64,000 nucleotides of DNA, from assembly GCA_035629075.1 (NCBI GenBank), contig DASPIK010000104.1:45124-109123 (forward strand), read 5' to 3'. A program made the translations under genes and the position numbers. This document shows positions 26,004 to 34,154 of this stretch, piece by piece. The number at the start of each line of letters is the position of its first letter. Position 1 is the first letter of the stretch. The notes beneath the pieces are model-generated. The model saw only the letters and a list, made by a program, of their open reading frames with translations. It was not told the DNA's origin and made no database searches. This DNA comes from JAEZPW01 sp035629075. GTDB lineage: Bacteria > Acidobacteriota > Terriglobia > Terriglobales > Acidobacteriaceae.

Positions 26004-27956
26004 ATGGCGGCCAAGAACTACCACGAAGAAGAAGTACTAGGAAAAGCTTACGACAGCCGGTTGATGCAAAGGCTGCTGACCTACCTACGCCCTTACTGGT
26101 GGCAGGTGGCGATCGCTATCACGGCCATCATCCTGAAAGCGGGCACGGATGTCATAGGTCCTTACCTAACGAAAATCGCCGTAGATAAATACCTTGTCCG
26201 CTCCACGGGCGACGGCACAGAGTCCTGGCTGGCTCAATGGCTCAGCACGAATCCTTATACCGGCATAACTCAGATCGCCGGCCTTTTTGTCGCGACGCTG
26301 CTGGCAAGTTTTCTGCTCGAGTTCATTCAGACCTACTTCATGCAGTGGACTGGGCAAAAGGTCATGTTCGACCTGCGCAGCCATCTTTTCCGCCATCTTC
26401 AACGAATGCATATAGGGTTCTTCGACAAGAACCCAGTCGGACGCCTGGTGACTCGCACCACGACAGACGTCGACGCCTTGAACGAAATGTTCACTTCGGG
26501 CGTTGTGTCGATCTTTGAAGATGTGTTTGTGTTGGGCGGCATTATCGCCATCATGCTGTACATGGATTGGCGCTTGGCGCTAATCACCTTCGCTGTTTTG
26601 CCACCGATCTTTGTCGCCACGATGATATTTCGTCGGCGCGTACGGGACAGCTACAGGCGAATCCGCGTAGCAATCGCTCGAATCAACGCCTACCTGCAGG
26701 AGCACGTAACCGGGATGGTCGTGCTCCAGCTCTTCAATCGGGAACGTAAAGCGTACAGCAGATTTGAGCATATCAACGCTATGCACATGAAGGCGTTCAA
26801 GGACGCCATCATGTCCTACGCGGTGTACTACCCGGTCGTTGAAACGCTATCCGCCATTGCCATTGCCTGTGTTATCTGGTTTGGCGGAGGACAGGTCTTG
26901 CGCGGAGTTGTCGAACTGGGAACCTTGGTGGCATTCATGCAGTATTCCCAGCGCTTCTTCCGACCCATCCAGGACCTAAGCGAGAAGTACAACATTCTGC
27001 AGTCCGCGATGGCTTCCAGCGAGCGCATCTTCAAGCTGCTCGACACGCCGATCGAGATTACGTCACCGGCGAATCCGAAACAGGTTACAGGTCCCGGCCG
27101 AATCGAGTTCGACCACGTCTGGTTCGCTTATCGGACTGTTCCTTTCCCTGACGAAGGCGAAGAACAGCCACAGACCATCTCAGGTTCGAAGCCCGGCGAG
27201 CCCGACTGGGTGTTGCGGGATGTCTCCTTCACGCTTGAACCGAGTCAGACCGTTGCTGTGGTCGGCCACACCGGGGCCGGCAAGACTACCCTCATCTCGC
27301 TGCTATTGCGGTTTTATGATGTTCAGAATGGCGCAATCCGCATCGATGGCGTCGATATTCGCGAGTTGGACCTGAATGCTCTGCGTCGTCGCTTCGGCGT
27401 TGTATTGCAGGACCCCTTCCTGTTCTCCGGCACAGTTGAGCAGAACATTCGCCTCGGGTCCTCATGGATCGACGACGAACGCGTAGAACGAGCGGCGGAA
27501 GAAGTTAACGTCGCAGACTTCATCCGGACGCTGCCGGACGGTTTCAAAGAGAAGGTTCGAGAGCGCGGCAGTACGCTTTCCACAGGCCAGAAGCAGCTCA
27601 TCTCGTTTGCTCGCGCGCTGGCACACGACCCGAAGATTCTAATCCTCGACGAGGCCACATCCAGTGTGGACACCGAAACCGAGTTCCGCGTGCGCGAGGC
27701 ACTCACTCGGTTGGTTGAGGGCCGTACCTCACTGATCATTGCCCATCGGCTTTCGACAGTCCAGCGCGCGGACAAGATCATCGTCATGCACAAGGGCCGA
27801 GTACGGGAAGAGGGCACGCACCAGGAACTGCTCGCCCACCGCGGTATATACTGGAAGCTCTATCAGTTACAGTACAAGGATCAGGAAGTGCCCGTGCCGG
27901 CTTCTGCACAGGCCGGGAGCGGAACCCCGGGGATCACGGTCGGCGGGGACGACTGA
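26004..27956 (+). CDS. MsbA/MdlB-like ABC exporter (fused membrane and ATPase)
   Basis: A homodimerising type IV exporter of 650 aa. Residues about 25-340 form six membrane helices. The ATPase has Walker A GHTGAGKTT (near 420), the Q-loop VLQDPFLFSG and Walker B ILILDEATSS. The signature reads STGQKQ, with Thr where most exporters have Gly (SGGQ). About 20 extra residues precede Walker A (GEEEQPQTISG region). It is followed by lpxB, so lipid A flipping by an MsbA-like protein is plausible but not proven; multidrug export is the alternative. TAAAAT lies ten bases before the ATG. Confidence 0.85.
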   Translation: MAAKNYHEEEVLGKAYDSRLMQRLLTYLRPYWWQVAIAITAIILKAGTDVIGPYLTKIAVDKYLVRSTGDGTESWLAQWLSTNPYTGITQIAGLFVATLLASFLLEFIQTYFMQWTGQKVMFDLRSHLFRHLQRMHIGFFDKNPVGRLVTRTTTDVDALNEMFTSGVVSIFEDVFVLGGIIAIMLYMDWRLALITFAVLPPIFVATMIFRRRVRDSYRRIRVAIARINAYLQEHVTGMVVLQLFNRERKAYSRFEHINAMHMKAFKDAIMSYAVYYPVVETLSAIAIACVIWFGGGQVLRGVVELGTLVAFMQYSQRFFRPIQDLSEKYNILQSAMASSERIFKLLDTPIEITSPANPKQVTGPGRIEFDHVWFAYRTVPFPDEGEEQPQTISGSKPGEPDWVLRDVSFTLEPSQTVAVVGHTGAGKTTLISLLLRFYDVQNGAIRIDGVDIRELDLNALRRRFGVVLQDPFLFSGTVEQNIRLGSSWIDDERVERAAEEVNVADFIRTLPDGFKEKVRERGSTLSTGQKQLISFARALAHDPKILILDEATSSVDTETEFRVREALTRLVEGRTSLIIAHRLSTVQRADKIIVMHKGRVREEGTHQELLAHRGIYWKLYQLQYKDQEVPVPASAQAGSGTPGITVGGDD

Positions 27957-28065
27957 AGAACTACTCCAAGTGTCTGGTTTCCAGTTTCGACATTTCTGAA
28001 CCGTTTATCGGGCCTTGGTGGCTCGGGTCAGCGACTCTGTAGAAACCGCGTGTTGACAGAGAGCC

Positions 28066-29271
28066 TTGATACTCGAAACTCGAACTTCGAAACTTTCGAT
28101 TCTCATTTCCGCGGGCGAAGCCAGCGGCGAAACATATGGCGCGCAGCTCATAGAGGCATTGCGTCGTGTAAGGCCGGATCTCGAATTTTTCGGCCTTGGC
28201 AGCGAGCGCATGCGTGCGGCGGGCTTTCAGACAGTCGTTGACGCGCGCGACGTAAGTGTAGTCGGATTGGCTGAGGTCGTCAGCCACCTGCCGAGAATCT
28301 ATGGCAGATTCCGCAAGCTCATTCGAGCTGTGGACGAACGCAGGCCTTCAGCGGCCATCCTTATCGATTTCCCAGATTTCAACTTCCGGTTGGCTCGTCA
28401 GCTGCACCGGCGTGGCATCCCGGTCTTCTATTTCGTCAGCCCCCAGCTCTGGGCTTGGCGACAGGGACGTATCAAGCTCGTACAGAAGTACGTCAGCAAG
28501 ATGCTCGTTATATTTCCGTTCGAAGAGCAGTTTTATCGGGAGCGCGGCGTCAACGCTGAGTACGTGGGGCATCCGCTGGCCGATCTGCCGACGCCCACCA
28601 TTTCGAGAGACAACTTTGCGGCAGAAAACGGGTTGAATTCTGAGAAGCAGTGGATTGCGTTGTTGCCCGGAAGCCGTCGCAAGGAAGTCCTGATGAACTT
28701 CCCCGAGATGTTGCGGGCAGCGCAGGAACTGGCAAGAAATACCGATGAATATCAGTTCTTAGTACCGGTTGCTTCGACGCTCGACCAGGGATGGCTCAGC
28801 GGTTTGATGAACGAGCTGTTGTCTCCCGGGAACGGCGTCAATGTGTCGTGCGTGTACGATGGCGCCCGGGCCGCGCTGGCCCATGCCCGCGCTGGCGTGG
28901 TTGCCAGCGGAACGGCAACAGTCGAAGCGGCGCTGATCGGTACGCCGTTCGTTATGGTTTATCGCGTGTCTGATCTGACTTGGAAACTCGGCCGGAGACT
29001 GGTGAAGGTTCCCCATTTCGGGATGGTGAACCTGATCGCCGGTCGCGAGGTGATTCCGGAGATAGTGCAGGATGAGTTCACAGCGGAACGGGTGGTTCAA
29101 GAGTTGCGGAAGATCATCCCAGAAGGGCCGGATCGCAGTGCGATGCAGAAAGCTATGGCGGAAGTCAGGCAGAAGCTGCACCTCGCCTCTCCACCTGGTA
29201 TGACGGCAGCAGACCGTGCAGCGCACGAAATAATGCGGAGTTTACGTGATCGACGGGAAGCAGTCGTTTAG
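28066..29271 (+). CDS. lpxB: Lipid-A-disaccharide synthase
   Basis: LpxB joins UDP-2,3-diacylglucosamine to lipid X to form the lipid A disaccharide. The 401-aa GT-B enzyme begins at a TTG (28066), with the conserved opening ILISAGEASGE at about 12-22. DFPDFNFRLA, SPQLWAWR and LLPGSRRKEV mark the family, and ASGTATVEAAL lies in the UDP-binding half. The start region is a direct-repeat-like run of TCGAAACT units, so the exact first residue is uncertain. The gene for the acceptor-forming LpxH/LpxI is not in the window. Confidence 0.93.
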   Translation: MILETRTSKLSILISAGEASGETYGAQLIEALRRVRPDLEFFGLGSERMRAAGFQTVVDARDVSVVGLAEVVSHLPRIYGRFRKLIRAVDERRPSAAILIDFPDFNFRLARQLHRRGIPVFYFVSPQLWAWRQGRIKLVQKYVSKMLVIFPFEEQFYRERGVNAEYVGHPLADLPTPTISRDNFAAENGLNSEKQWIALLPGSRRKEVLMNFPEMLRAAQELARNTDEYQFLVPVASTLDQGWLSGLMNELLSPGNGVNVSCVYDGARAALAHARAGVVASGTATVEAALIGTPFVMVYRVSDLTWKLGRRLVKVPHFGMVNLIAGREVIPEIVQDEFTAERVVQELRKIIPEGPDRSAMQKAMAEVRQKLHLASPPGMTAADRAAHEIMRSLRDRREAVV

Positions 29272-29326
29272 AATTGCACTGAGAACGGTGCACCGCATCT
29301 TTTATTCTGTCATTTTCATCAAACGT

Positions 29327-29421
29327 AGCGGGTACTCACCGCGACGGCCGTTCGGCCGCACAACGGACTTTGTCCGTGGAGACTCCCGCTCGATACCGGC
29401 GCCTTCTGACAGGTGCGCCGG
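29327..29421 (+). promoter_or_regulatory. Hairpin-rich leader before the M1-like gene
   Basis: An outer stem AGCGGG (29327-29332) / CCCGCT (29385-29390) encloses CGGCCG-TT-CGGCCG (29345-29358) and ACGGAC-TTT-GTCCGT (29363-29377), a three-way-junction layout. A further stem CCGGCG / CGCCGG (29396-29401, 29416-29421) ends ten bases before the AGGAGA ribosome site. This may be a structured 5' leader or a repeat-derived element. Confidence 0.45.
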
Positions 29422-29440
29422 CACTTCAGGAGAAGTTTTC

Positions 29441-31597
29441 ATGCGATCGGCAACACGGCTGTTTCGGCGTGCTATTCCGGCCTTGCTCGGCCTGCTCGTA
29501 ATGCTGGGAGCAGCGTTTCCGGCTCACGCGCAGGAGAGACAGCGAATTCGCGTCGATAATTATCTGATCAACGCCGAACTGCAGCCGAAGACACACCGGT
29601 TGGTGGCGCGTGCAAAGGTGACATTCACAGCGCTCGAAGACATCAGCGTAGCGACTTTCGAGCTCAATAACGCACTCCGCCCAACAAGAATCGTTGATGA
29701 AAAGGGACAAACGCTGACGGCAGAGCGCGTCACCCAGGACTCGACTATCCGTGTCGCCCTTCCTGCTGGCCTTGCAAGCGGCCAAAGCAGCACCTTGACG
29801 TTCGACTATGAGGGCACATTATTGTCGGGTGACGACAGCCCGGTTCCAGGTCTCAAACTCGCCTACATCGGCGAGCAGACCTCATACCTGCTATATGCCG
29901 GCAGGTGGTTCCCGCTGGTCGGGTACGGCACGAACCGATTCACCGCGACGATGCGCATCAGCGCACCCGCTGGGTACACCGTTGTGGGCAGTGGGCTTCA
30001 GGCCGCACCTGAAGCGCGCACCACAACTGCGTACGAGTTCCCTGACGAAGCTGAGGCCTCTGGACCGAGGCTGATCTACGCTCAAGCGAAACAACAGCGG
30101 CCGCGAAAGAAACCGGCAAGACCTTCTAAGAAGCCGGCGGAACCCGAGCCTCCGCGTGAACCACCCTTCACAGTGTCACCGGGGTTCGTCACCAACACGT
30201 TCGCATGGACGAAGCCTAGCTTCCCGGGCACGATCTTTGCCGGGCAATTCAGTCAAAGCGTGGTAAACGCTGGTGGGCTGAAGCTGAATGTGTATTTTTC
30301 TCCTGCTCGCAAGAACCTTGTTGGGCCATATGCCGAAACGGCAGAGAAGGAGTTTAACTTTTTCACGCTGCAGTACGGTCCGGCGGTCTCGAACACACTG
30401 AACATTGTCGAAATGCCGGACGACACGGTTCCCTCCGCATGGGCGCCGGAGATCGCAGCGATGGCTTCGCGAACGATCACGGAGAAAATCAACTATCGCC
30501 TGCTGGCGAACACGATCGCGCATCAGTGGTGGGGAGCGCTCATTAGCCCGGCCACTCGTGACGATTGGTGGCTCAGCGATGGATTTGCCCGCTTCTCCGA
30601 AGCCCGGTACATAGAAGCCGCCGCGGGGCAAACTGGGTACCAGGAAGCTGTAAAAGACATGGAAGTGGGCGCACTCGCGTATGAGGCCGTGCCTCTGTCT
30701 CGGGTTAGCACGCTTGATACGTTTTCACCGGAATTCCAGGCCCTTACGACGGAGAAGGGCGCAGTCATCCTCAACATGCTGCGCTGGGTAATAGGTGACG
30801 CAGCGTTCGACAAAACGATGCGTCAGTTCGCGAGCCAATACGCCTGGAAATCGGTGACCGTGCAGGACTTCCAGTCCGTCGCCGAGCAGCACTACGGAGA
30901 TAAGCTAACGTGGTTTTTCACCCAGTGGCTTGACTCAACTGGTGCGCCAGAATTCAAGAACAAGTACACCATTTATCGTTTGGGTAGCGGTAAAGGATTC
31001 CGCGTTGTCGGAGAGATCGCGCAAGACCTTGACCTGTTCCGCATGCCTGTCGAGTTGAAAATTGACACTGACGGCAGGACGGAAATGAAACGCATCGAGG
31101 TCGTAGGCACGAACTCCGCCTACTCGGTGGATACTTACGGCCGTCCGCGCCGAATCTCGATCGATCCGAGCAACCGGGTTCTCGAGAATTCTCCAGAGCT
31201 GAAAGTCCGCAGTTCTATCATGCGCGGTCAAGGTCTCGTACAGACCGGCGATCTGGCAGAAGCCCTGAAGGAATTCCAAAGAGCGCTCGACACGAACAAG
31301 AACAGTTCGCTAGCGCACTACCGCATCGCGGAGGTTTTCTTCCTGCAGCGTAACTACCAGGCTGCTGCAAACGCGTACCGTGAATCGCTCAATGGCGATG
31401 GGGAGCCTAGGTGGACGGAGGTCTGGAGCCACATTCAATTGGGCAAGATCTTTGACATCACCGGGCAGCGGGATCGTGCGACCAATGAATATCGGCAGGC
31501 GCTCCAAACCAATGACAATACTCAGGGAGCCCTCGAAGAGGCGCGAAGGTACTTGCAGGCGCCATACCAGCAAGACAGACCGAGGGAAGGCAATTAG
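29441..31597 (+). CDS. Secreted M1-peptidase-like protein with degraded zinc site and TPRs
   Basis: The 718-aa protein has a Sec signal (about 1-32, ending AHAQ) and the M1 aminopeptidase layout: an N-terminal beta domain to about 200, a catalytic-like helical domain (about 290-520), and C-terminal TPR units (about 590-710). In active M1 enzymes the zinc site is HExxH-x18-E. Here the aligned residues are N357-T358-x2-H361-x18-D380 (NTIAHQWWG, LSDGF). Two of three ligands and the catalytic Glu are changed, so zinc catalysis is unlikely. A Lys/Pro/Arg-rich linker lies near 210-230. The ATG at 29441 is chosen over the longer frame because AGGAGA precedes it and the signal peptide begins there. 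Function is unknown; a binding or scaffolding role is inference. Confidence 0.8.
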   Translation: MRSATRLFRRAIPALLGLLVMLGAAFPAHAQERQRIRVDNYLINAELQPKTHRLVARAKVTFTALEDISVATFELNNALRPTRIVDEKGQTLTAERVTQDSTIRVALPAGLASGQSSTLTFDYEGTLLSGDDSPVPGLKLAYIGEQTSYLLYAGRWFPLVGYGTNRFTATMRISAPAGYTVVGSGLQAAPEARTTTAYEFPDEAEASGPRLIYAQAKQQRPRKKPARPSKKPAEPEPPREPPFTVSPGFVTNTFAWTKPSFPGTIFAGQFSQSVVNAGGLKLNVYFSPARKNLVGPYAETAEKEFNFFTLQYGPAVSNTLNIVEMPDDTVPSAWAPEIAAMASRTITEKINYRLLANTIAHQWWGALISPATRDDWWLSDGFARFSEARYIEAAAGQTGYQEAVKDMEVGALAYEAVPLSRVSTLDTFSPEFQALTTEKGAVILNMLRWVIGDAAFDKTMRQFASQYAWKSVTVQDFQSVAEQHYGDKLTWFFTQWLDSTGAPEFKNKYTIYRLGSGKGFRVVGEIAQDLDLFRMPVELKIDTDGRTEMKRIEVVGTNSAYSVDTYGRPRRISIDPSNRVLENSPELKVRSSIMRGQGLVQTGDLAEALKEFQRALDTNKNSSLAHYRIAEVFFLQRNYQAAANAYRESLNGDGEPRWTEVWSHIQLGKIFDITGQRDRATNEYRQALQTNDNTQGALEEARRYLQAPYQQDRPREGN

Positions 31598-31671
31598 TAG
31601 CGGTAGCTTAACCCGGGCTTGCTTCGTGTTAGGCCAGGACCAGTTGAAATCTCGCAAGGGGGGCATTCATG

Positions 31672-31695
31672 AACCCAGCCCGAAAGGGCTGGGTT
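31672..31695. terminator. Strong hairpin between convergent genes
   Basis: A perfect ten-base stem AACCCAGCCC / GGGCTGGGTT with a GAAA loop lies between the stops of two convergent genes (31597 and 31745). It has no long T-run on either strand. It may act as a bidirectional terminator or be a dispersed repeat. Confidence 0.55.
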
Positions 31696-31744
31696 TGTAC
31701 ACGCAAACAATCACGCCAACCCGTAAGGCGACACCTCGGGCGGC

Positions 31745-31924
31745 TTACTTAGCCGTTGTCGGTGCCTTTTCGAGTTTCTCCTCTTCAAGCGCGTTTCGAA
31801 TCGCCAACTCAGACCAAATCGATTCGAGCAACTCGATTTGCTTCTCCTGATGCCTTCGGTCCAAGCACCAAAGCACGATCTCAAGCCCACCAAGCGCCAC
31901 GATGATGACCAAGGCCTCGATCAT
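31745..31924 (-). CDS. Small single-pass membrane protein, unknown
   Basis: A 59-aa protein with one membrane helix (about 3-21, EALVIIVALGGLEIVL) followed by a charged coiled-coil-like tail. The ATG at 31924 is the only sound start in the frame. It lies 43 bases after the stop of a second membrane protein on the same strand, so the two are probably co-transcribed. I do not recognise a family. Confidence 0.55.
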   Translation of the reverse strand: MIEALVIIVALGGLEIVLWCLDRRHQEKQIELLESIWSELAIRNALEEEKLEKAPTTAK

Positions 31925-31967
31925 AAAGGTCCAACCGGCAGGCGCCTTTCCTGCACGCCTCGGCCTC

Positions 31968-32402
31968 CTAAGCAGCAACTTTCGCGACTACCCGGAATTT
32001 CAAGAAATCCAAGCCTTCCTTCGTGATAACAACCCGCTTATTGCCGACTGCAATCAGTTCAGCCGTTTGCAGAAACGCCAGCCACTGCTGAAAACTTGTT
32101 CCTTCGTATATCTCCGGGAACTGTCTCGATGAACGCCGGTAAAATGCCCAGAGTTTCTGCAGGGCAACTCCGTTCGAACTCTCCGACGCGACGAGCGTTA
32201 GCGCCGGCACTTGCGTCTCCCACAGCGGCGCGTATTCAGCTTCGAAGGCATCGCAGACCGACAGCACGCGGAATGGAGCGCCGGGTATCTCCGCGCGAAT
32301 CCTTTGAAGCTGGCGCTCCTCTGCGGCATTGGCGAAGGCCATCAGCAGAAACGTGCCGATGAATACGACCACCGCAATCAGGGTCAGGATCAGGACAGGC
32401 AT
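31968..32402 (-). CDS. Single-pass membrane protein with cytosolic domain, unknown
   Basis: The 144-aa protein has an N-terminal membrane helix (about 3-25) and a soluble domain of about 115 residues. The end (ELIAVGNKRVVITKEGLDFLKF) has the alternating pattern of a winged-helix wing and strand, but this is weak. It precedes the 59-aa membrane protein and follows a receiver-like gene by 45 bases, so all three may form one minus-strand unit. No function is assigned. Confidence 0.65.
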   Translation of the reverse strand: MPVLILTLIAVVVFIGTFLLMAFANAAEERQLQRIRAEIPGAPFRVLSVCDAFEAEYAPLWETQVPALTLVASESSNGVALQKLWAFYRRSSRQFPEIYEGTSFQQWLAFLQTAELIAVGNKRVVITKEGLDFLKFRVVAKVAA

Positions 32403-32447
32403 CCCTCACCTCCACAACTCCGGCTCAGAACGAGCCCGAGTTCTCCA

Positions 32448-32846
32448 TCACGCTGCACGTACAGCAACGGTCGGAGTCTGCGAGCACAATGCTTTCACCC
32501 GATCAACAACTTCTCCCAGGTTCCGCTTGCGGACAGCGCCCGCCGCCCCCAGCGACATGAAGTAAGACGCTACCGCCGGCGTTTGGGGAGCCGCGGAAGC
32601 GATCACAAGCACCGAAGGGACACCGCTGTTCCGTTGAATCTCCCTGAGAAGTTGCTCGCAGCTAAGGTCCGGCAACTGATCGCCCATGACCAGCAAGTCG
32701 CATCGTTGTGACAATGCGTACTCAAGCGCCTCGCGAGCGCTCCACGTCGTTCTCGTGTCGAACCCTTCGTCTTCCAGCAGATGCTCCAGCGAGATGAGCA
32801 CCCCTTCATCCTTGTCAACAATCAGCACCCGCTTGCGCCTGTTCAT
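32448..32846 (-). CDS. Stand-alone receiver-like domain lacking the phospho-acceptor Asp
   Basis: A single CheY-fold domain of 132 aa. The acidic pair is present (VDKDEG, residues 10-15), the Ser/Thr switch position is S in IASAAP, and the conserved Lys is in AVRKRN. The strand that should hold the phosphorylated Asp four residues before the conserved Pro reads VMGDQLP, so that position is G55 with Asp shifted to 56. Normal phosphorylation is doubtful. There is no output domain and no kinase beside it. It could be a pseudo-receiver that works by binding. Confidence 0.8.
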   Translation of the reverse strand: MNRRKRVLIVDKDEGVLISLEHLLEDEGFDTRTTWSAREALEYALSQRCDLLVMGDQLPDLSCEQLLREIQRNSGVPSVLVIASAAPQTPAVASYFMSLGAAGAVRKRNLGEVVDRVKALCSQTPTVAVRAA

Positions 32847-32928
32847 ACTTCACTCCTCAAACCAGCCGTGCTTTGCGCTATCGCCCGTCTCGCTCCAGTC
32901 CGAACAAAACTTAGGTCCTGCCCGCAAG

Positions 32929-33804
32929 CTAGTCGCTGATCGTCAATACGGGACAGTGCGCATCACAAGCAATGTCGTAAACCAGATCACCCGGAAGATG
33001 AGACGCCAATGTCCCTGGTCGATGCGTTCCCACCGCGATTAGGTCCGCCGGCCATTCCCGTGCAATTCTGCGTATACTTGCGGCAGCAGGACCCGTCTCA
33101 ACCGCAAATTCCGGTTCGTGCGAGAGTCGTGTTCGGTGTGTCAGCAACGGTCCGAACTCGCTCTCCAACTGTTTCAGCGCAAACTCGCGCCCGCCATCGT
33201 CGCCACCTTCCTCCAGCATCCGCACGAGTCGAAGTTTCGATTCATGTTGCTCTGCCAGGGCCAGCACGATCGGCAGTGCTCCCAACGAAGGTGCACTTAA
33301 GTCCGTGGGAAACAGAATGCGCGAGATGCTTGGTTCCTGCTCCGCTCCCACCTTCGGACCCACCAGTACAATCGGGCACGGGGCCACGCGACAAACGTCT
33401 TCCGCAGTCGATCCGAAAAGCAACTTCCCTAGCCCCCGCCGTCCCTTCGTTCCGACCACCAGCAACTCTGCTCCGCGCTCATGGGCAATAGAACACAGGA
33501 CCTCTCTGAAATCCCCCTCTTTGAGCAGAGTGTCAATCTCAACTCCGCGCAAGTCGGCTGATTTCAGAAGCGAACACAGCTTCTTCTCCGCGGAGCGTGT
33601 TGGCTGGCACAGCGCTGGATGAACGGCGTGCGGGTTCACCACTTGCCAACGAGGAGTCTTGACGTGCGCAACGATCACTTTCCCACCCGCTCGCCGTGCA
33701 ACTGCGCCCGCCCACGCCAGCGCAGGCCGCGAAGACGCGGAAAAACTTGTAGCCACAAGAATGGTCTGAAATGCAAGGCGGGTTGGGACGTTGAACACAG
33801 CCAT
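32929..33804 (-). CDS. Tandem universal stress protein (UspA)
   Basis: Two UspA domains in one 291-aa chain (about 10-145 and 155-290). The first carries the ATP-binding pattern G-x2-G-x9-G-S as GTKGRRGLGKLLFGS. The second has a weaker version (GTHRPGTLASHLPG). Such proteins bind ATP and act in stress survival through unclear means. It lies upstream of the receiver-like gene on the same strand with an 82-bp gap, in a small group that looks stress- or signal-related. Confidence 0.88.
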   Translation of the reverse strand: MAVFNVPTRLAFQTILVATSFSASSRPALAWAGAVARRAGGKVIVAHVKTPRWQVVNPHAVHPALCQPTRSAEKKLCSLLKSADLRGVEIDTLLKEGDFREVLCSIAHERGAELLVVGTKGRRGLGKLLFGSTAEDVCRVAPCPIVLVGPKVGAEQEPSISRILFPTDLSAPSLGALPIVLALAEQHESKLRLVRMLEEGGDDGGREFALKQLESEFGPLLTHRTRLSHEPEFAVETGPAAASIRRIAREWPADLIAVGTHRPGTLASHLPGDLVYDIACDAHCPVLTISD

Positions 33805-34143
33805 GGGAAGAACCTCTGTCCCGCGCTGAACGGCGGCCCTTGCGCTTCTATTCTAGCCCCGTTTTTACCTGAACGGACTTACCCCGAAACAGCAGCACAC
33901 AGCTTTGTCATCTGAAAGCACATCTTTAGGTGCAGTCGTCTCCTAAACCTTTATTTCTCAACAAATCTTTCCTTCAGGTGTACCAGATAAATACCGTCGC
34001 GCCGGGCCTCGACAAATTTCGTGCCGACGCGCCGCACGCAGACTCGCCCGCGCAGTCAACAATAAAAAAAGCGGAGCAGTTCGCTCCGCTTCATAGACCC
34101 TGTATTTGTTTCACACCATCCAGTAAATCAGTTCCCTCATAAA
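33805..34143. other. Intergenic region without a gene
   Basis: The 339 bases between the UspA gene and the end of the FecR-like gene hold a terminator (34062-34091), a 16-base tandem duplication at the right edge, and otherwise nothing I can identify. The UspA promoter should lie at its left end. Confidence 0.5.
34062..34091 (-). terminator. Terminator after the FecR/DUF6600-type gene
   Basis: On the minus strand AAGCGGAGC-GAACT-GCTCCGCTT (34091-34069) is followed by TTTTT. It lies about 50 bases past the stop of the gene. Confidence 0.88.
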
Positions 34144-34154
34144 TCAGTTCCCTC
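34125..34154. repeat. Tandem duplication of 16 bases at a gene end
   Basis: AAATCAGTTCCCTC occurs at 34125-34138 and again at 34141-34154, a 16-base period. The second copy contains the TGA stop (34144-34146) of the minus-strand gene, so the stop context has been duplicated downstream. Confidence 0.75.
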
